Source: Paraphysomonas bandaiensis (lineage: Eukaryota > Chrysophyceae). From it: a stretch of DNA of 64,000 nucleotides. Positions 36,201 through 48,500 of this stretch are shown here, piece by piece (the stretch's first letter is position 1; each line of letters begins with the position of its first letter). Under the pieces are notes generated by a model that did not search any database, was not told the DNA's origin, and saw only the letters and a list, made by a program, of their open reading frames with translations. The stretch is taken from positions 124,001-188,000 of the forward strand of contig CBFFRP010000412.1 of assembly GCA_965644295.1 (NCBI GenBank). The letters run 5' to 3'. The translations under genes were made by a program, and so were the position numbers.

Positions 36201-39200
36201 ACGACTTCGAAGGGAGTATTTGCAGAGACTAAAAGCTGGTCAACTCATATGTCATACCCTTTCTGGATATCGCGATAGAATTCGATACCTAGCACTGTTG
36301 AGACGCCGTTTGACGAGTTCCATTCGTATTCAATGTTGGTATAGATCTATTGTTGCAAGACGCAGTGCGAAAATGCGAAAGGCTGCTGCAGTTGCCATTC
36401 AAAGCGCTGCTCGCAGAAAAATATGCCGTCGGCGTTACCTGTCATGTCTGGCCAAGACTGTCCTCATGCAGTCCGCAGTGAGAAGACATGCGGCAAGATG
36501 CAATTACTCAAAATCTATTGCGGCATGCAAACAGATTCAGAGCACTTGCCGTATGATGATCGCAGTCAACAAATTTCGCCTTGCCAAAATATCTGCTGTA
36601 ACTATTCAGAATGCTGTGAGGAAGCGATATGCTGTAAAGAATTATAACGTTACTCTACGTAGTTGCGTTCTGATACAGAGCATTTGTCGTATGCTCCAGC
36701 AGTCTCGTCGTTACCGTCGCGCGCAAAAGTTCGCTGTTAAAATTCAAAGCACTGTTCGGCGCAGGCAGGCTGTTGAGCGCTACAATTTTACACTTCGAAG
36801 CTGTGTACTTATTCAAAGTGTGTGCCGAATGCTCGCCGAGAAGGAGAGAATGAGAGTCGCGAAGGAATCTGCCATAAAAATTCAGAGTGCTATGCGAGGA
36901 AAAACTGCGCGAACTCAATATACAAAAGTTTATCGTGGATGTGTTCTGGTCCAAAGCTTGTGCAGAATGATGATATGCTGTAATAAATTGAGGATTCAGA
37001 GGAATTCCGCTGTTAAGCTTCAGGCCTCTGTTAGAAAACAACAAATGCTGCGCCGATTTAAGAAGGCGAAGGCATGCTGTGTACTTCTTCAGTCCGTGGG
37101 ACGAAAGCATATGTGCAGCCGCCAATACCGAAAATCGCGCTCATCAGCCACTTTAATTCAAAAGATCGCTCGTGGCCGCCAGGCGTCAAGGGCATATCAG
37201 AAAAAATTGCGCCAATACATCATGGTACAGGCGATGGTACGACGCTGGATAAGTTTGCGCCAGTATCGTATTTGTAAAGAAAGCGTGAAGCGTATCCAAA
37301 CTGCCGCGAGGCGTTACATTTGCATGAGACATTACGCCCACGATCGTGCTATGGTGCTAACTTCGCAAGCATTTGCTCGCCGCCATATTGCTCGAAAAAA
37401 TTATCTATCGGTTTTGGTAAAAATAATTCGAATTCAATCAAAGTGGCGCATGTACGCTGAGCGCAAACGATTCCTTCGAGCCCAAAGTATGTCAACTCGA
37501 ATTTCCTGCCATATACGGGCCGCATTGGTGAGATGGGAATATTCCAACAAACGTAAGTCTTGCTTACGGATTCAGAAAGCAATAAAATCATTTCTTCGCA
37601 ACATATACTTGCGTAAGAGTCTTGACTATTTGTATACTCTCTGTGCCACCTGTCAGGAATCTGATATGGAACAACTGCTCCTTCCACCCCCTCCGGTAAT
37701 GGCCTATGGTCTAACAAAAGGCCCTCAAAGGGACAACAGTGGGCCCTATGGATCATATACATCTGTCCATTTGCGTGATTTCTTGAGTATTCGCAGGCGA
37801 AGTATGAACTTCGCATCTCCTCTTCACGTGGCGCTTTACCATGGTAACATGGCAGCTGTCCGTGCCTTGCGTCCAGGCCCCGCCGACATTCTTTGCAAAG
37901 ACAGTAAGGGAAATTCGTCAGTACATTATGTTGCCATGCACCCTACCGTAGACGCCATGGATTACTTGGCGGATGCCTTGCAAGTGAGGTACACCTACTC
38001 AGCTCTTTTACAGTGCGGCATACTGGGAGACGAGGGTTCTCACGCCGCTGTTTCTGCAGCTAAAGTCTCGCAAGGCAAGCTTTGGGGGCGTAGGGGCAGC
38101 TTCTTGGTTGGAGATGATGATAGTGATGACGAGGGCACAAGCGGAAGAGCTTTGGATGAAGGCCTCACTGCCGCTCTCTCTGGTGAATGTATAAAACAGG
38201 GTTGGTTAAAGAAGGTACGATTTTGACTTCATATGTGTTGTATAACGCTTTATCTACTCAGCGACGGGTCGGTGGCAGGTGGCAGAAGAGGTGGACGGTA
38301 CTGAGTCCAACTGGATTGGCGTACTACAAGCGGAAGGGTGATGATGTCCCAAAAGGTATAGTGCCCATAGAAGGAAGTGTGGTGTCCAAGCAACAAGGTA
38401 GCGATCCTGTATTTGAGATTGTCAACGAACGCCTTGTCGTAAAGAAGAAGCACGAGGGCAAAAACCCAGCTATGGAGTTTATGGCTGAAAATGAGAAGGA
38501 CTTGCAACAGTGGCTTCTGCCTCTTCGTGCATTGGCAGGGACAGGGACGGGTGAGCGGGGATTTCGCCCTGGAGCTGATGAATTTGATATGGATTTCATT
38601 CCTATCAACTATGTCAACTCCGATCTCCGTGTAACATGGCTGAATGAGACAAATGATGACGGTGAAACACCCCTTCATGTGCTGGCAAGGTTCAAGAATC
38701 GGGGCAATGATGGTAGCCCACTTGTACCAACAGCGCGTATATTGCAATTGGCTATGTGGTTTATTGTCAACGGCTGTGATATCAACGCGCAGAATAACTG
38801 CGGTCAAACTGCATTACATGTAGCTGTTCGTTACGGTAATATTGAACTCGCTCGATGCCTAGTTATGAAGGGCGCAGATAGCACAATTAAAAATCATGAT
38901 GGCAACACTGTTCTCGACTTGAGCACGCCAGAGTTCGTTAAGGAGATATCTGCTGGAACGTCAGGCAGTGTGTCCCTAGTGCATTCTGCTAAAACTCAGA
39001 ACCGTCTGAGAGGCTATTCTTATCTGACCATTCAATTTCAGAAGCATTCACAGACCTCAACAGAGCATAGGTTCGTGATTGCGATGTTTGTAAATATGAC
39101 ACTAATCATTTTTATTATCATGCAGGCAAGACTTCGAGTCGTTGCGCTACCCGTTTCTGTCTATCGCAGTGTATAATTCACAGCGCAAACTAATTGAAAA

Positions 39201-40026
39201 TATTCAGAATATGCCAATACCTGGTGTCCGGCGCTCCTCTTATGTGTGGTGGGGATGTGCTTGGCACATGCAGACGCCACTGGAGAACATCAATGAGAAT
39301 TGTTATGTGGTTATCGAGCTAAAGAACGCCTCTTCATGGAGTCAGATTCTCCTCCCGTCCGCGGCACCTGCTCAGCAGTCCAGTAGTAGCGGTGGGTTCA
39401 GCTCATTCTTTGGTGGTGGAAGCAGCAGCAGTGAAAGTGTTTATGCTACGACCAGTCAGGGCACTTCTATAGCCTGGTATATCCATCCGCTGGACCTCAC
39501 GAAATTGAATTCGACTTCGCAGACATTTGAATTATTCCAGAGCCCTGTGCTCCTACCACCCGGTCCCAAAGATCCCCCACATCCCGATTCGTCGTATCGA
39601 TCAGACTGCTCATTCCTTGAAACCAATTTTCTTATCTCGAAGAGGGGGAAGGATGTGGACCTCAGAGATTATCGCTCCCAGCCGTCATGGGTTCACCATC
39701 ATCTCCCGAAACCAGGCGAGGATGTGCGCACAGCTTCGGTTATACGCCAATCGGCAGAGCCACCGCCGAATCGAGAACGCCCCCCCGTAAACATATCTAA
39801 GCTTATGGGAGTTACCGCAGAAGAGGAAGAACATGAGGGTGATACCTTCTCAGAAGAAAATATCAACGCAATGGGAATTAAGGAATTAAAAAGTCATCTG
39901 GAAAGTTTCGGTGTTGACTATTCCAGTTTCGTGGAAAAGAGTGAGTTGCGACAAGCCCTTAAGAATGCCGTGGGTGGTTTGAAAAAAAAAACTTCTCTAG
40001 GGGGTATATTCAGTTACGCTACCTAG
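33242..40026 (+). CDS. Unconventional myosin with about 23 IQ motifs, ankyrin and PH domains
   Basis: Four exons (33242-33731, 33779-38214, 38262-39070, 39126-40026) encode 2,211 residues. Motor: P-loop GESGAGKT (split by intron 1), switch I NDNSSRFGKY, switch II DIFGFE, actin-binding HYIKCIKPN, then converter to about residue 910. A Ser/Pro/Thr-rich insert of about 50 residues (near 35700-35870) sits before the converter. Neck: about 23 IQ-like motifs from about residue 917 to 1440 (for example AAVAIQSAARRKICRRRY, SAIKIQSAMRGKTARTQY), spaced 22-25 residues. Tail: ankyrin-like repeat (SPLHVALYHGNMAAVRAL), PH domain (GWLKK|RR...KRWTVLSPTGLAYYKRK), ankyrin repeats (GETPLHVLARF, GQTALHVAVRYGNIELAR), an unidentified region with VYNSQRKLIENI, and a SAP-like end (GIKELKSHLESFGVDYSSFV). 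It is probably an actin motor binding calmodulin-type light chains and membranes. Start chosen at MEETHRIPKVW. Confidence 0.95.
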
Positions 40027-42522
40027 CGTGACGTATTGTTAGAGTTTAGATAATTAAGAATGCCGAAATGTTATTAAATAAATATAATATGGAAAGTCAT
40101 CATAAATTTTTAGATCAATGGCAAATTTCAAATAGATCTATCTTGCCTAGTAAAATAAAGTAGCAAGTGGCAGTAAATTAAGCTACCGAATTCTTATGGA
40201 GTTTGAATTTAAGTAGTTTTCTGAGTGTGTCAAGATTAATATGAAGTAAATAAGAAAACTCCGGCAGGAAGAGGATGAAGGTAGCTATGAAAAATTAAAT
40301 AATGTTGAGTTTGCTCTGAGTTGGACAATTATTCGATTCAGTTACCAATATATGACAGTACATATTCATATGGGACACACACAACAACGATAAAAATCGA
40401 TGAAGATTATAAACTTTTCTTCTTCATCTTTCAACTTTCATTCTGCTGCGCTTCATACAACCCCCTTTGCAAATGGGGGCTTGAAGTTACAAGAATAAAA
40501 TATATACTTTATATACATAGTTAAAGATAGCTTTCATAGTAGATGATGGGGGAGGGAAAATTTTCTATAAGGATATTTTTCATAAAACCTACTGTAAAGT
40601 CTATCTGTGTTACTCCAGGTTGAGTTCTCCTGTCCTCCATCATGCTCTCTTAGAAAACATGGTTTCAGGTATAACATACTTTTTTGTAGAGCTAAATAGT
40701 AAATTGTAGGAATCAGAGTTAAGAACTAGTTAGTTAAATTGTAATGTTAAATTCTGACTCTTACTCCCCTGTTCCTAATAACAAGGAATTCACTACTATA
40801 GCATACTTTAAAATATCATTATAAAATACCATTTCAAGGTAAATTTTGAAAAGTTGCCCGTCGTTTCAACCTCCATATTCGTTTAATCCTTTCTGAATCT
40901 GTATCTGCTATGGTGGGACAGACTATGCAGTGCTACGCCCAGAGAGGTTCCAGTTAGATTCTGCAGCTTCACCACTGAAGCTATATATATGTTGACCAAG
41001 AGGTCTGTGATATAAGTGTCCCCCTTTGTACCACTACTAAAAGTAGTCCTTCTAATGCGGAAAGGTAGTTGGTAGTATGTATTGTTATTTTTAACTACTT
41101 CTGTATAAATTTAACTCTGATAGAAGTTTAAGTTAATAATAATTGCGTTGAAAATTCAGACCTGTATTTTCTTTAACATAACAAAATGTTACTTTTAGTA
41201 TCTACTATTCACCAACAAAACCTGGTAAAATCACTTTGTCAGGTTTGGGCATCACAGCCACTTTTATCAAGTTAAATTTCAATTTTTAACACCATTCATA
41301 TGATATTATATATGACATACAACATTGCTAACAGGGTTAGCTGGATATTACATCAAGTAAACAATACGCAAATGTGAAAAGCAATTCCCACGTTTTTGAC
41401 GTTCATTCCTTGTTAAAACTATAGCTAGTTACTAGAGTGCTAATATATAGTTCTCTGCATTTGTATTTTGATATATTATTGACTTTTTTTGCAATGTCTA
41501 TAATTGACAATTAATTGCAAATCAATTAGCTATTATGCAGCCTTGCGGAGTGTTATGATCAATAGCCATCTTGCGGAGCTGTTAAATTGAATAACCCTGT
41601 TTGAAGCAAAGGAGTAGCAGTGAATGTCTAATTATTAGCAATAGGCGTTTAAGAGTCAGAAATAATGTAACATTATTATTATTGGTGAATGTATTTTTAT
41701 TAGCAATAGATGAGTAAGAGTCAGAATTAGTGTGGCATTTCAATTTAACTAACTAGTACATAACTCTGATATCCTACCATTTAACGCTACAAAAGCTGCT
41801 TGTGCGTCACCGCAAGCACCAAGGTGCAACCACTTTCGCTCTCTCGCTCGAAGCAAACGCAGTGACATCTTCCTAACATCTGCTGACCTCAGGAGCAAAG
41901 GATTGATAAATAATAATAGGTAGGATCTAGGAAAATAGTATGACTAGGAAATTCAACCAAATTGACTAGGTTGAATAATATATCTCATAATAGGTCCGTC
42001 CAAAAATCCATTGTTTGCATCGCTCTACGTTGAGAAAACTCTGGATTATTCAATTGGACTGTTCCTGAGATTTTACGCGGGTGCCCGTAGGCTCCTTTTA
42101 GTATCCTACTATTCCCGACATTTTTGTATTCCGGCTAGTACCGTGCGTATATATTTAATTTTCAAATATGTTTCTAGGTGGTGCTTATATAAGATCACAG
42201 TTCTATATCATGAAATACCGCAGTTGTGCGTCTATAAATAATAGTTAATTCATCCAGAAGTCAAGCAAAATTTACTCAGAAGTGTAGCTCATGTATCCTT
42301 CTACTGAATTCGTCTACAGTTCATATTCTAGTACAATTATATTGGTCCAGAAATGACGTTTCAATACAAAAAGATATTAAAAGAGTATCTTGCAAAGGCT
42401 GTTATTGAACTAAGCCCTCAGTTAATACAAAATACAAAATATGAATTTATTATCATTGCTTCTTCTATACACCTGTAGGTAGCACGCATATAAGCGTTCC
42501 ATTTTACCGCAACAAAAAACAA
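40027..42522. other. 2.5-kb gene-poor region with repeats
   Basis: No supportable gene. It contains a partial repeat copy (about 40688-40790; GAGCTAAATAGTAAATTGTA and later TTAAATTCTGACTCTTACTC), a hAT-like end near 41496-41535 (TTAATTGCAAATCAATTAGC then TATTATGCAGCCTTG), an inverted full-like copy at 41631-41840, and a segment near 41850-41900 (GCAAACGCAG; ACATCTGCTGACCTCAGG) that is shared with about 18965-19025. The short open frames at 40321 and 42011 look spurious. Confidence 0.55.
41631..41840 (-). repeat. Interspersed repeat, inverted copy
   Basis: Reads in reverse order relative to the other full copies: ATTATTAGCAATAGGCGTTT, then ATATCCTACCATTTAACGCT, then GCTTGTGCGTCACCGCAAGC and ACCAAGGTGCAACC. 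A second ATTAGCAATAGATGAGTAAG block at about 41700 suggests a partial internal duplication. Confidence 0.75.
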
Positions 42523-44952
42523 TCACTTCTCAGCAGCGGGTATTCCCCCCTTTCTGGGATCACTCACTGCAGTTGCTTTCAGTAATTCGTATTCAACATC
42601 TAGAGTACGAATAGGTATTAGTGCTATCGGACCAAACAGAAGCAAGCCATGATACAAATTACATGCAACACAAAACAGGAAACCAAAAATTCTACCTATA
42701 AATTGGCAAACACCAAAGTTAGACCCTGTGGGTATTGTGATGTTGTGTCCTCTAGAAGTCAGTGCATCGACGAGTTGCTGATCGCTGTAGCTCTCCAACG
42801 TAACGGCAGTTCCATCCGACTGAGACTTACAGTAGTCGCAATCAAGTGTCATGTCTTCTAAGTACACATATTCCGGAAGCAACTGAGAGTGTATTCGAGG
42901 GTGAATAACTGCATCCAGCAAAGACATACCCCGACAAAGGTAGTTTAGTAAAACCTAATCCACAACTAGTCATTGGCCCTGATTGCAAATAAATAGTGAT
43001 AACATACCTGTGCCGTAGCTGTAATTATTCTAGAACCGCCAGATGCTCCTCCCACAAGACGAACCCTCTTATCTGAGTTTCTGACCATGATTGTGGGTGA
43101 CATCGATGACATTCTTTCCAGGCTACGTGAAGTTGAATCACGCAAAACTTCTCAATGTCGGCAATATGTAAGCCGTAATCACCACCTACCTTAATAAAGT
43201 TAGTTTCAGACGGGGCCAAACCAAAATAATTGCTTGAATTTGGAGATGAGAAGTCATCCATTTCATTGTTGAACACAATTCCTACAATATGATCCTATCA
43301 TAAGTTATCTACGTGCACAAGAATATCTTACCGGTACTCGGGGAGAAAATTTTCGATCCAAAGTATGTGTTTACAGTGCTTGTTATTGCGACTGCATGAC
43401 CCTCTCTATCCACCACAGATATGTGGGACGTTCCATAGTCATTTGGGAGATTTGCTGGGACACCATAGTTGCTGCCACCATAGTCGCTTACATCGTCTAA
43501 CACGCTGTCTTCTCGAGTAATAGACCGCAGATTAGGTATTAGATCACCATCTAATATATCACTTATAACACCGGTGACGTTAACAAAATCAGGGTCTCCG
43601 AGGGCCATTCGAATCTACAATAATTGGTGACGAGAAATAATCAAACAAGCATCAAATTACCGCAAAGGAGTGTTTCATTGCCTCAGCTAAGTGATGATAG
43701 TACAAACCTGAAATGTGAATCATATTATGATGCATAACTAAACCTTACACTGATACCTCCTTGCGACACAATAGGTTCTGTATATCCATCTAAAAACTTC
43801 AAAATGGCTCCGACAATTGAACCACCGGAAGATGGTGGCGGTGCGCCGTAAAATTCATGGCCCATTAAATTCATCTGTATAGCGTCTCTCACTGTTGATT
43901 CATATGACCGGATTTCATCTCCTGTTATATTTCCTCCGGCAGCGTTGATCTCAGCCGCCAAGTTATCAGCCATAGTGTCATGTAGATAACTCGGGCCCTC
44001 TGACGCAATCCCCCGTAGTGTGTCGGCAAGAGCAGGGTTTTCTATGAAATCGCCGGCGGTCTTCATGACAAAACCTTGATCGGTAGTTTTATACAAGAGA
44101 GAAATAAGATCAGCATATAGTTCGGGATTGCTCTCCAGCTCTTCGTGAACAAAGTTAATATACCGAGCAACTGTGCTGGATATCTCCCACTTCTCCGCCA
44201 AATCTACAGAGGGTGAAACCACTCGATTCCATGTTACCCCTCCACCTTGCAACTGCCACGCTAAATATAAACCTTTAAGCTCTCCAGGAATTGCCACAGC
44301 CAGTCCACCATTCAAAGATAACGTTGGGTCATCGACATACATGTCCTCAGTCGCACTCAATGGGGCAATCTCACGGGCGTCGATGAAGAGCGGTGAGGCG
44401 GAAGTTGCGTTGTACCCCAGAATAAAACACCCTCCACCCAAACCACTAGAAGCCGGACTCACGACTCCTAAACAAAGGGCAGTTGCCACAGCGGCATCCA
44501 TGGCATTGCCACCGTCTCGCAGTACATCTGCACCAATAACAGAACAGCGATAGTCATCTGCAGCCACAAGTCCACCCCCATCCACACTTTCCACAGCAGC
44601 TGTAGATGCCCAGTTGTCTTCATTCATCATACATGAGTAAGAGTCCCCATTATGAGGTTTTGATAGTGATACTATTATTAAAGCGATCACTAATGGCAAT
44701 ATCAGTAATAAAAAACTGCCACAAAACACTTCCAATGGATGTCTGATATATATATCAGTTAACTTATTCACTACTCCTTCTTTACGAGTCAATTGAGAGT
44801 AATTTCTTTTCTTTTCAATATCGTCATCATCATGATCAGGTGTGGATGCTAGAGGTCGTCTATCATCATGTTTCCCATCATGTTCGTCCCAGGAAGTTAC
44901 CTATAATATATATGAGATTTATAAGATAAGAGAGAAAAGATACCTCCATCAT
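42523..44952 (-). CDS. GGT: Gamma-glutamyltransferase, type II membrane protein
   Basis: Multi-exon gene. Exon 1 is only nine bases (ATGATGGAG, 44952-44944); exon 2 is 44900-43757; further exons lead to a stop at 42523. N-terminus: about 60 polar residues (Asp-rich DHDDDDIEKK), then one membrane anchor (SFLLLILPLVIALIIVSL), as in animal and plant GGTs with an extracellular or luminal catalytic domain. Family marks: GGNAMDAAVATALCLGVVSP, SSGLGGGCFILGY, DAREIAP, GLAVAIPGELKGLYLAW, PPPSSGG, and the autocatalytic Thr in DYGTSHISVVDREGHAVAIT. Near the end come PGKRPLSSMSPT, GGASGGSRIITATAQ and the terminal DPRKGGIPAAEK. It cleaves the gamma-glutamyl bond of glutathione. The precursor should self-cleave before that Thr. 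Divergent from midasin. Confidence 0.95.
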
Positions 44953-45518
44953 AACGTAAATGTGCTTATTGTGCTATAACTATGAAGAAGGGGGGAGATG
45001 TTATGTTAATTATGTATGTTAGTTATATATGGCACTGTGGATTACTTCACTTGTTTCAAGATATGATACGGTCAGCTATACTGCACCAGGTACACACTGC
45101 AGCATATGATTCATGGCAGGAATTCCTACGACTAAACCTACCGCCGTATACCTATATGCAACATCTAGACATATTCATTTCGCGATTTCCTACAAACTTC
45201 TCTGGTGCAAATGAATGGCATCAATGATATATACAATGGTATACCATGGTATACTGCCGTAGTATATTGTGATGTGCTCGCCAAGCCACCATACTAAACT
45301 TAATCCACCAAAAACATGCTCTTTTAGAAAAAACTTCAGTTTTATAACATCGCTCAAGGGTTTTGATAATATCAATTGGCACTGCAAGTGTCCGGAGGTG
45401 GTAAAAAATGTCCATCCGTCCATTCATTTCAGTCAAGAAGAGGAGGACCATTATTTATTACTCAGCCATAGTAGAACATTATCATATTTATCTTAGGTTT
45501 AATACGGGGAGGTACACT
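44953..45518. promoter_or_regulatory. Divergent region between GGT and midasin genes
   Basis: 566 bp shared by two divergent starts. It includes the palindromic ATGGTATACCATGGTATAC near 45235-45256. Short open frames on both strands here lack coding character. Confidence 0.35.
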
Positions 45519-48500
45519 ATGGCTTCCACCTATATTATGAATATCATAGGTGAGCTAGTGAGTAAGGGTATCGTGGAGTCTCATGAGAAAGCAGACAAAG
45601 AAACTGACTTGAGTCAACCGATGGTAGTTAGTCGTATCTTAAAATCCTTAACATCACAGCTGCTGACGAATAAGATTGATAGAAATATTATTCCTAAATT
45701 AAGTCCAGGTACATATATAATATTTTCGTATCGAGATTACATTATAACAATGAGTAGTTATTTTAGACATAGTTGAAATCGGAAAAACGACAGCAGTAAC
45801 TATGGAGCAACAATTGAATTATGCTTCACTTCTGGCCGATATAATATCATATTCTGTACATTCAGTTGATTTTATGACTGAGGTTTGCGATTTTTTAGTA
45901 CGATTCCTATTGTGTTACTAACCTCTATCTAGGTATTGCCGACTCCAATTTTGTCTGCGACCTTACTTTCTGGTATCGACGATATCAGAATTCGTAAATA
46001 TCTTCGCGCCTTAAGAGTTATGCTTCAAGCTGGGAGTATATCAAGTTATAAGCAGCTTGATTATGGCGTTCTTTTGATGTTTTTATCGAAACAGAGAGTT
46101 GGCGATAGTGAAGGCCAAGAAGTTCGTTACGAGGCGCTGATGCTTTTACTTGAAGCATTGAGAATACCACGACAGTACTTAACGTATTTTATGTGTAAAC
46201 TGTTTGACAACAATGATATTTCTCGACTTCTGCTTGAGGATATTTGCTATCACAAATGTCCTGGGATAGGCAAGAACAGTGTGGGGTCTTTTTCCTCCAA
46301 CGAAGTGTCTTATGGCGAGGGCGCACTTGCGGATTCAGACGTCGTTGTGTTCAAGCCATTCCAGACCAGCACTGTGCATGTATGTGGTCTAGCACTACCC
46401 ACCCAACGTAAGGAGCTTTCGTGGTCATCAAAGCGTATGGTACACACTGAAACGGCGCTGAGGAATATGCGAAGATTGGCCATGGCAGTCAAGATGAATA
46501 CCCCCGTCATTTTACAGGGAGAGAGTGGATCTGGCAAATCGTTTTTAATACGCGAGCTCGCTGCATTGATGGGATGTGAAGACACTCTTCTAGAGCTTCA
46601 CTTGGACGAGCAGACTGATAGTAAGGCATTGATAGGATCCTACATTTGTTCGGACGTTCCAGGGGAATTTGTTTGGCAGCCAGGATTGATCACACAAGCA
46701 GTCATCAATGGGCGGTGGCTGGTAATCGAAGACATTGATAGAGCCTCTCTTGAGGTGATCGCTACTATCACACCTTTATTGGAGAAGGGAAAGATTCTTA
46801 ATGGCGTGTTTGGTGAAGTGGCGGCTCACCCTTCTTTCAGGATATTTGGAACACGGTTGACCTTGTCGGGTAACGAGGATGCAATGAACACGGTACAAAC
46901 ATTGCCCTCAATGAGACATTTCACAACTTTCTGGCATATTATTAACATAGATATTCCACCCATTGAAGAAGTAGAAGAGATACTTCGTCACCGTCATGCA
47001 AATATGCAACCCGCTATTTTCAGTTGCCTACTTGGTACATACAAACGCCTTTGTGGATATCCCGCTGTTGATAGTTCTGGTGATACTCAAAACGTACGGG
47101 ACGTTTCTCGACAGAGACGAAAATACCTCCTCAAACCATTCACTCTTCGCGATCTTATTAAGACTGCTGATAGAATATGCAGTGATCACCGCATGGTGGT
47201 AAAGCAAAATAGCACAGGATTCATTACGGAGAAGCAGCGCCTGGATTGTCTCTCCGATGTTGTGGATGTATTTCTTGGTTCGATGAGAGAGAAGGGGTTA
47301 TCCTACAGAGAGGCTGTACTGGACATAGGAGTAGGTACTGACGGGTGGGGTTGGAGTTTGAGTGAAAATGCGATCGACACGCATATACTTAATCGCTCTC
47401 CGTCTGTTGTGAGCTCTGATGGCAGAGTGTGTATTGGCCGCGTTGATATTCCGATTATGCCATCCGAAGAAGTTGCCTCTTCACGGTCTCAACAATTTGC
47501 CTTTTCGAAGCATTCGTTACGGCTGCTTGAAACAGTTGCAGCGTGTGTTTCTCAGGCAGAGCCTGTTCTCTTGGTTGGTGAGACAGGCAGTGGTAAAACG
47601 ACAGTTGTTCAGGAACTGGCGGATATTCTTAACCATACACTGGTCGTGCAGAATATCAGTTTATCCACAGATTCAAGTGATTTGTTGGGGGGGTTTCGTC
47701 CAGTTTCGCTACGGCAGCTATTTCAGCCTACCTATGAGCAGTTCATTACTCTTTTTCGTGATACTTTTTCACAGGCACAGAACTCTGAATATTTGCATCA
47801 TGTGTCACAGTATTTCCAGAAGCAGCAGTGGAAGAAAATGTTAAAAGCGTTCAGCAAGGCCGCCAGTAATGCGTCAAAAAAATTAGGATTTAGTCCAGAA
47901 TCATACCAAGCAAGATCTGCAGTTGATACCCTTCATCAGTGTTGGCTTGAATTTGTAGATGTCATAAAACGATTGGAATGCAATCTTCCAAAGATTCTTC
48001 ACGGATTTGCATTCGCATTTGTGGATGGCCTTTTGGTCGATGCAATGAAGAAAGGACATTGGGTTCTCCTTGATGAGGTTAATCTCGCGACTCCTGAAAC
48101 CTTACAGGGTTTGGTTGGAATTCTTGATGGCCAATCACTATGCCTTACGGAGAAAGGAGATGTGAAGCCGGTTGTACGACACCCTGACTTCCGTATATTT
48201 GCCGCAATGAATCCTCCTACTGACGTGGGGAAGAGAGAATTGCCGGCGTCTTTGCGAGGAAGATTCACGGAAATATATGTGGAAGAGATGGTAGACCAGC
48301 AGGACCTACAGACTGTGGTTCATCGATACTTGAGTTGTGCTGATGGCTCTGCAACTTCTGGTAAAGCAACTGGTCCTCTGTCGGACGTGGTAGATGTGTA
48401 CCTAGGTTGTCGAGCTAGCGCAGAGGACAGTCTCACAGATGGAGCTGGACAGCGCCCACACTACTCTCTGCGATCTCTCACGCGTGCCCTCAAAGCATGC

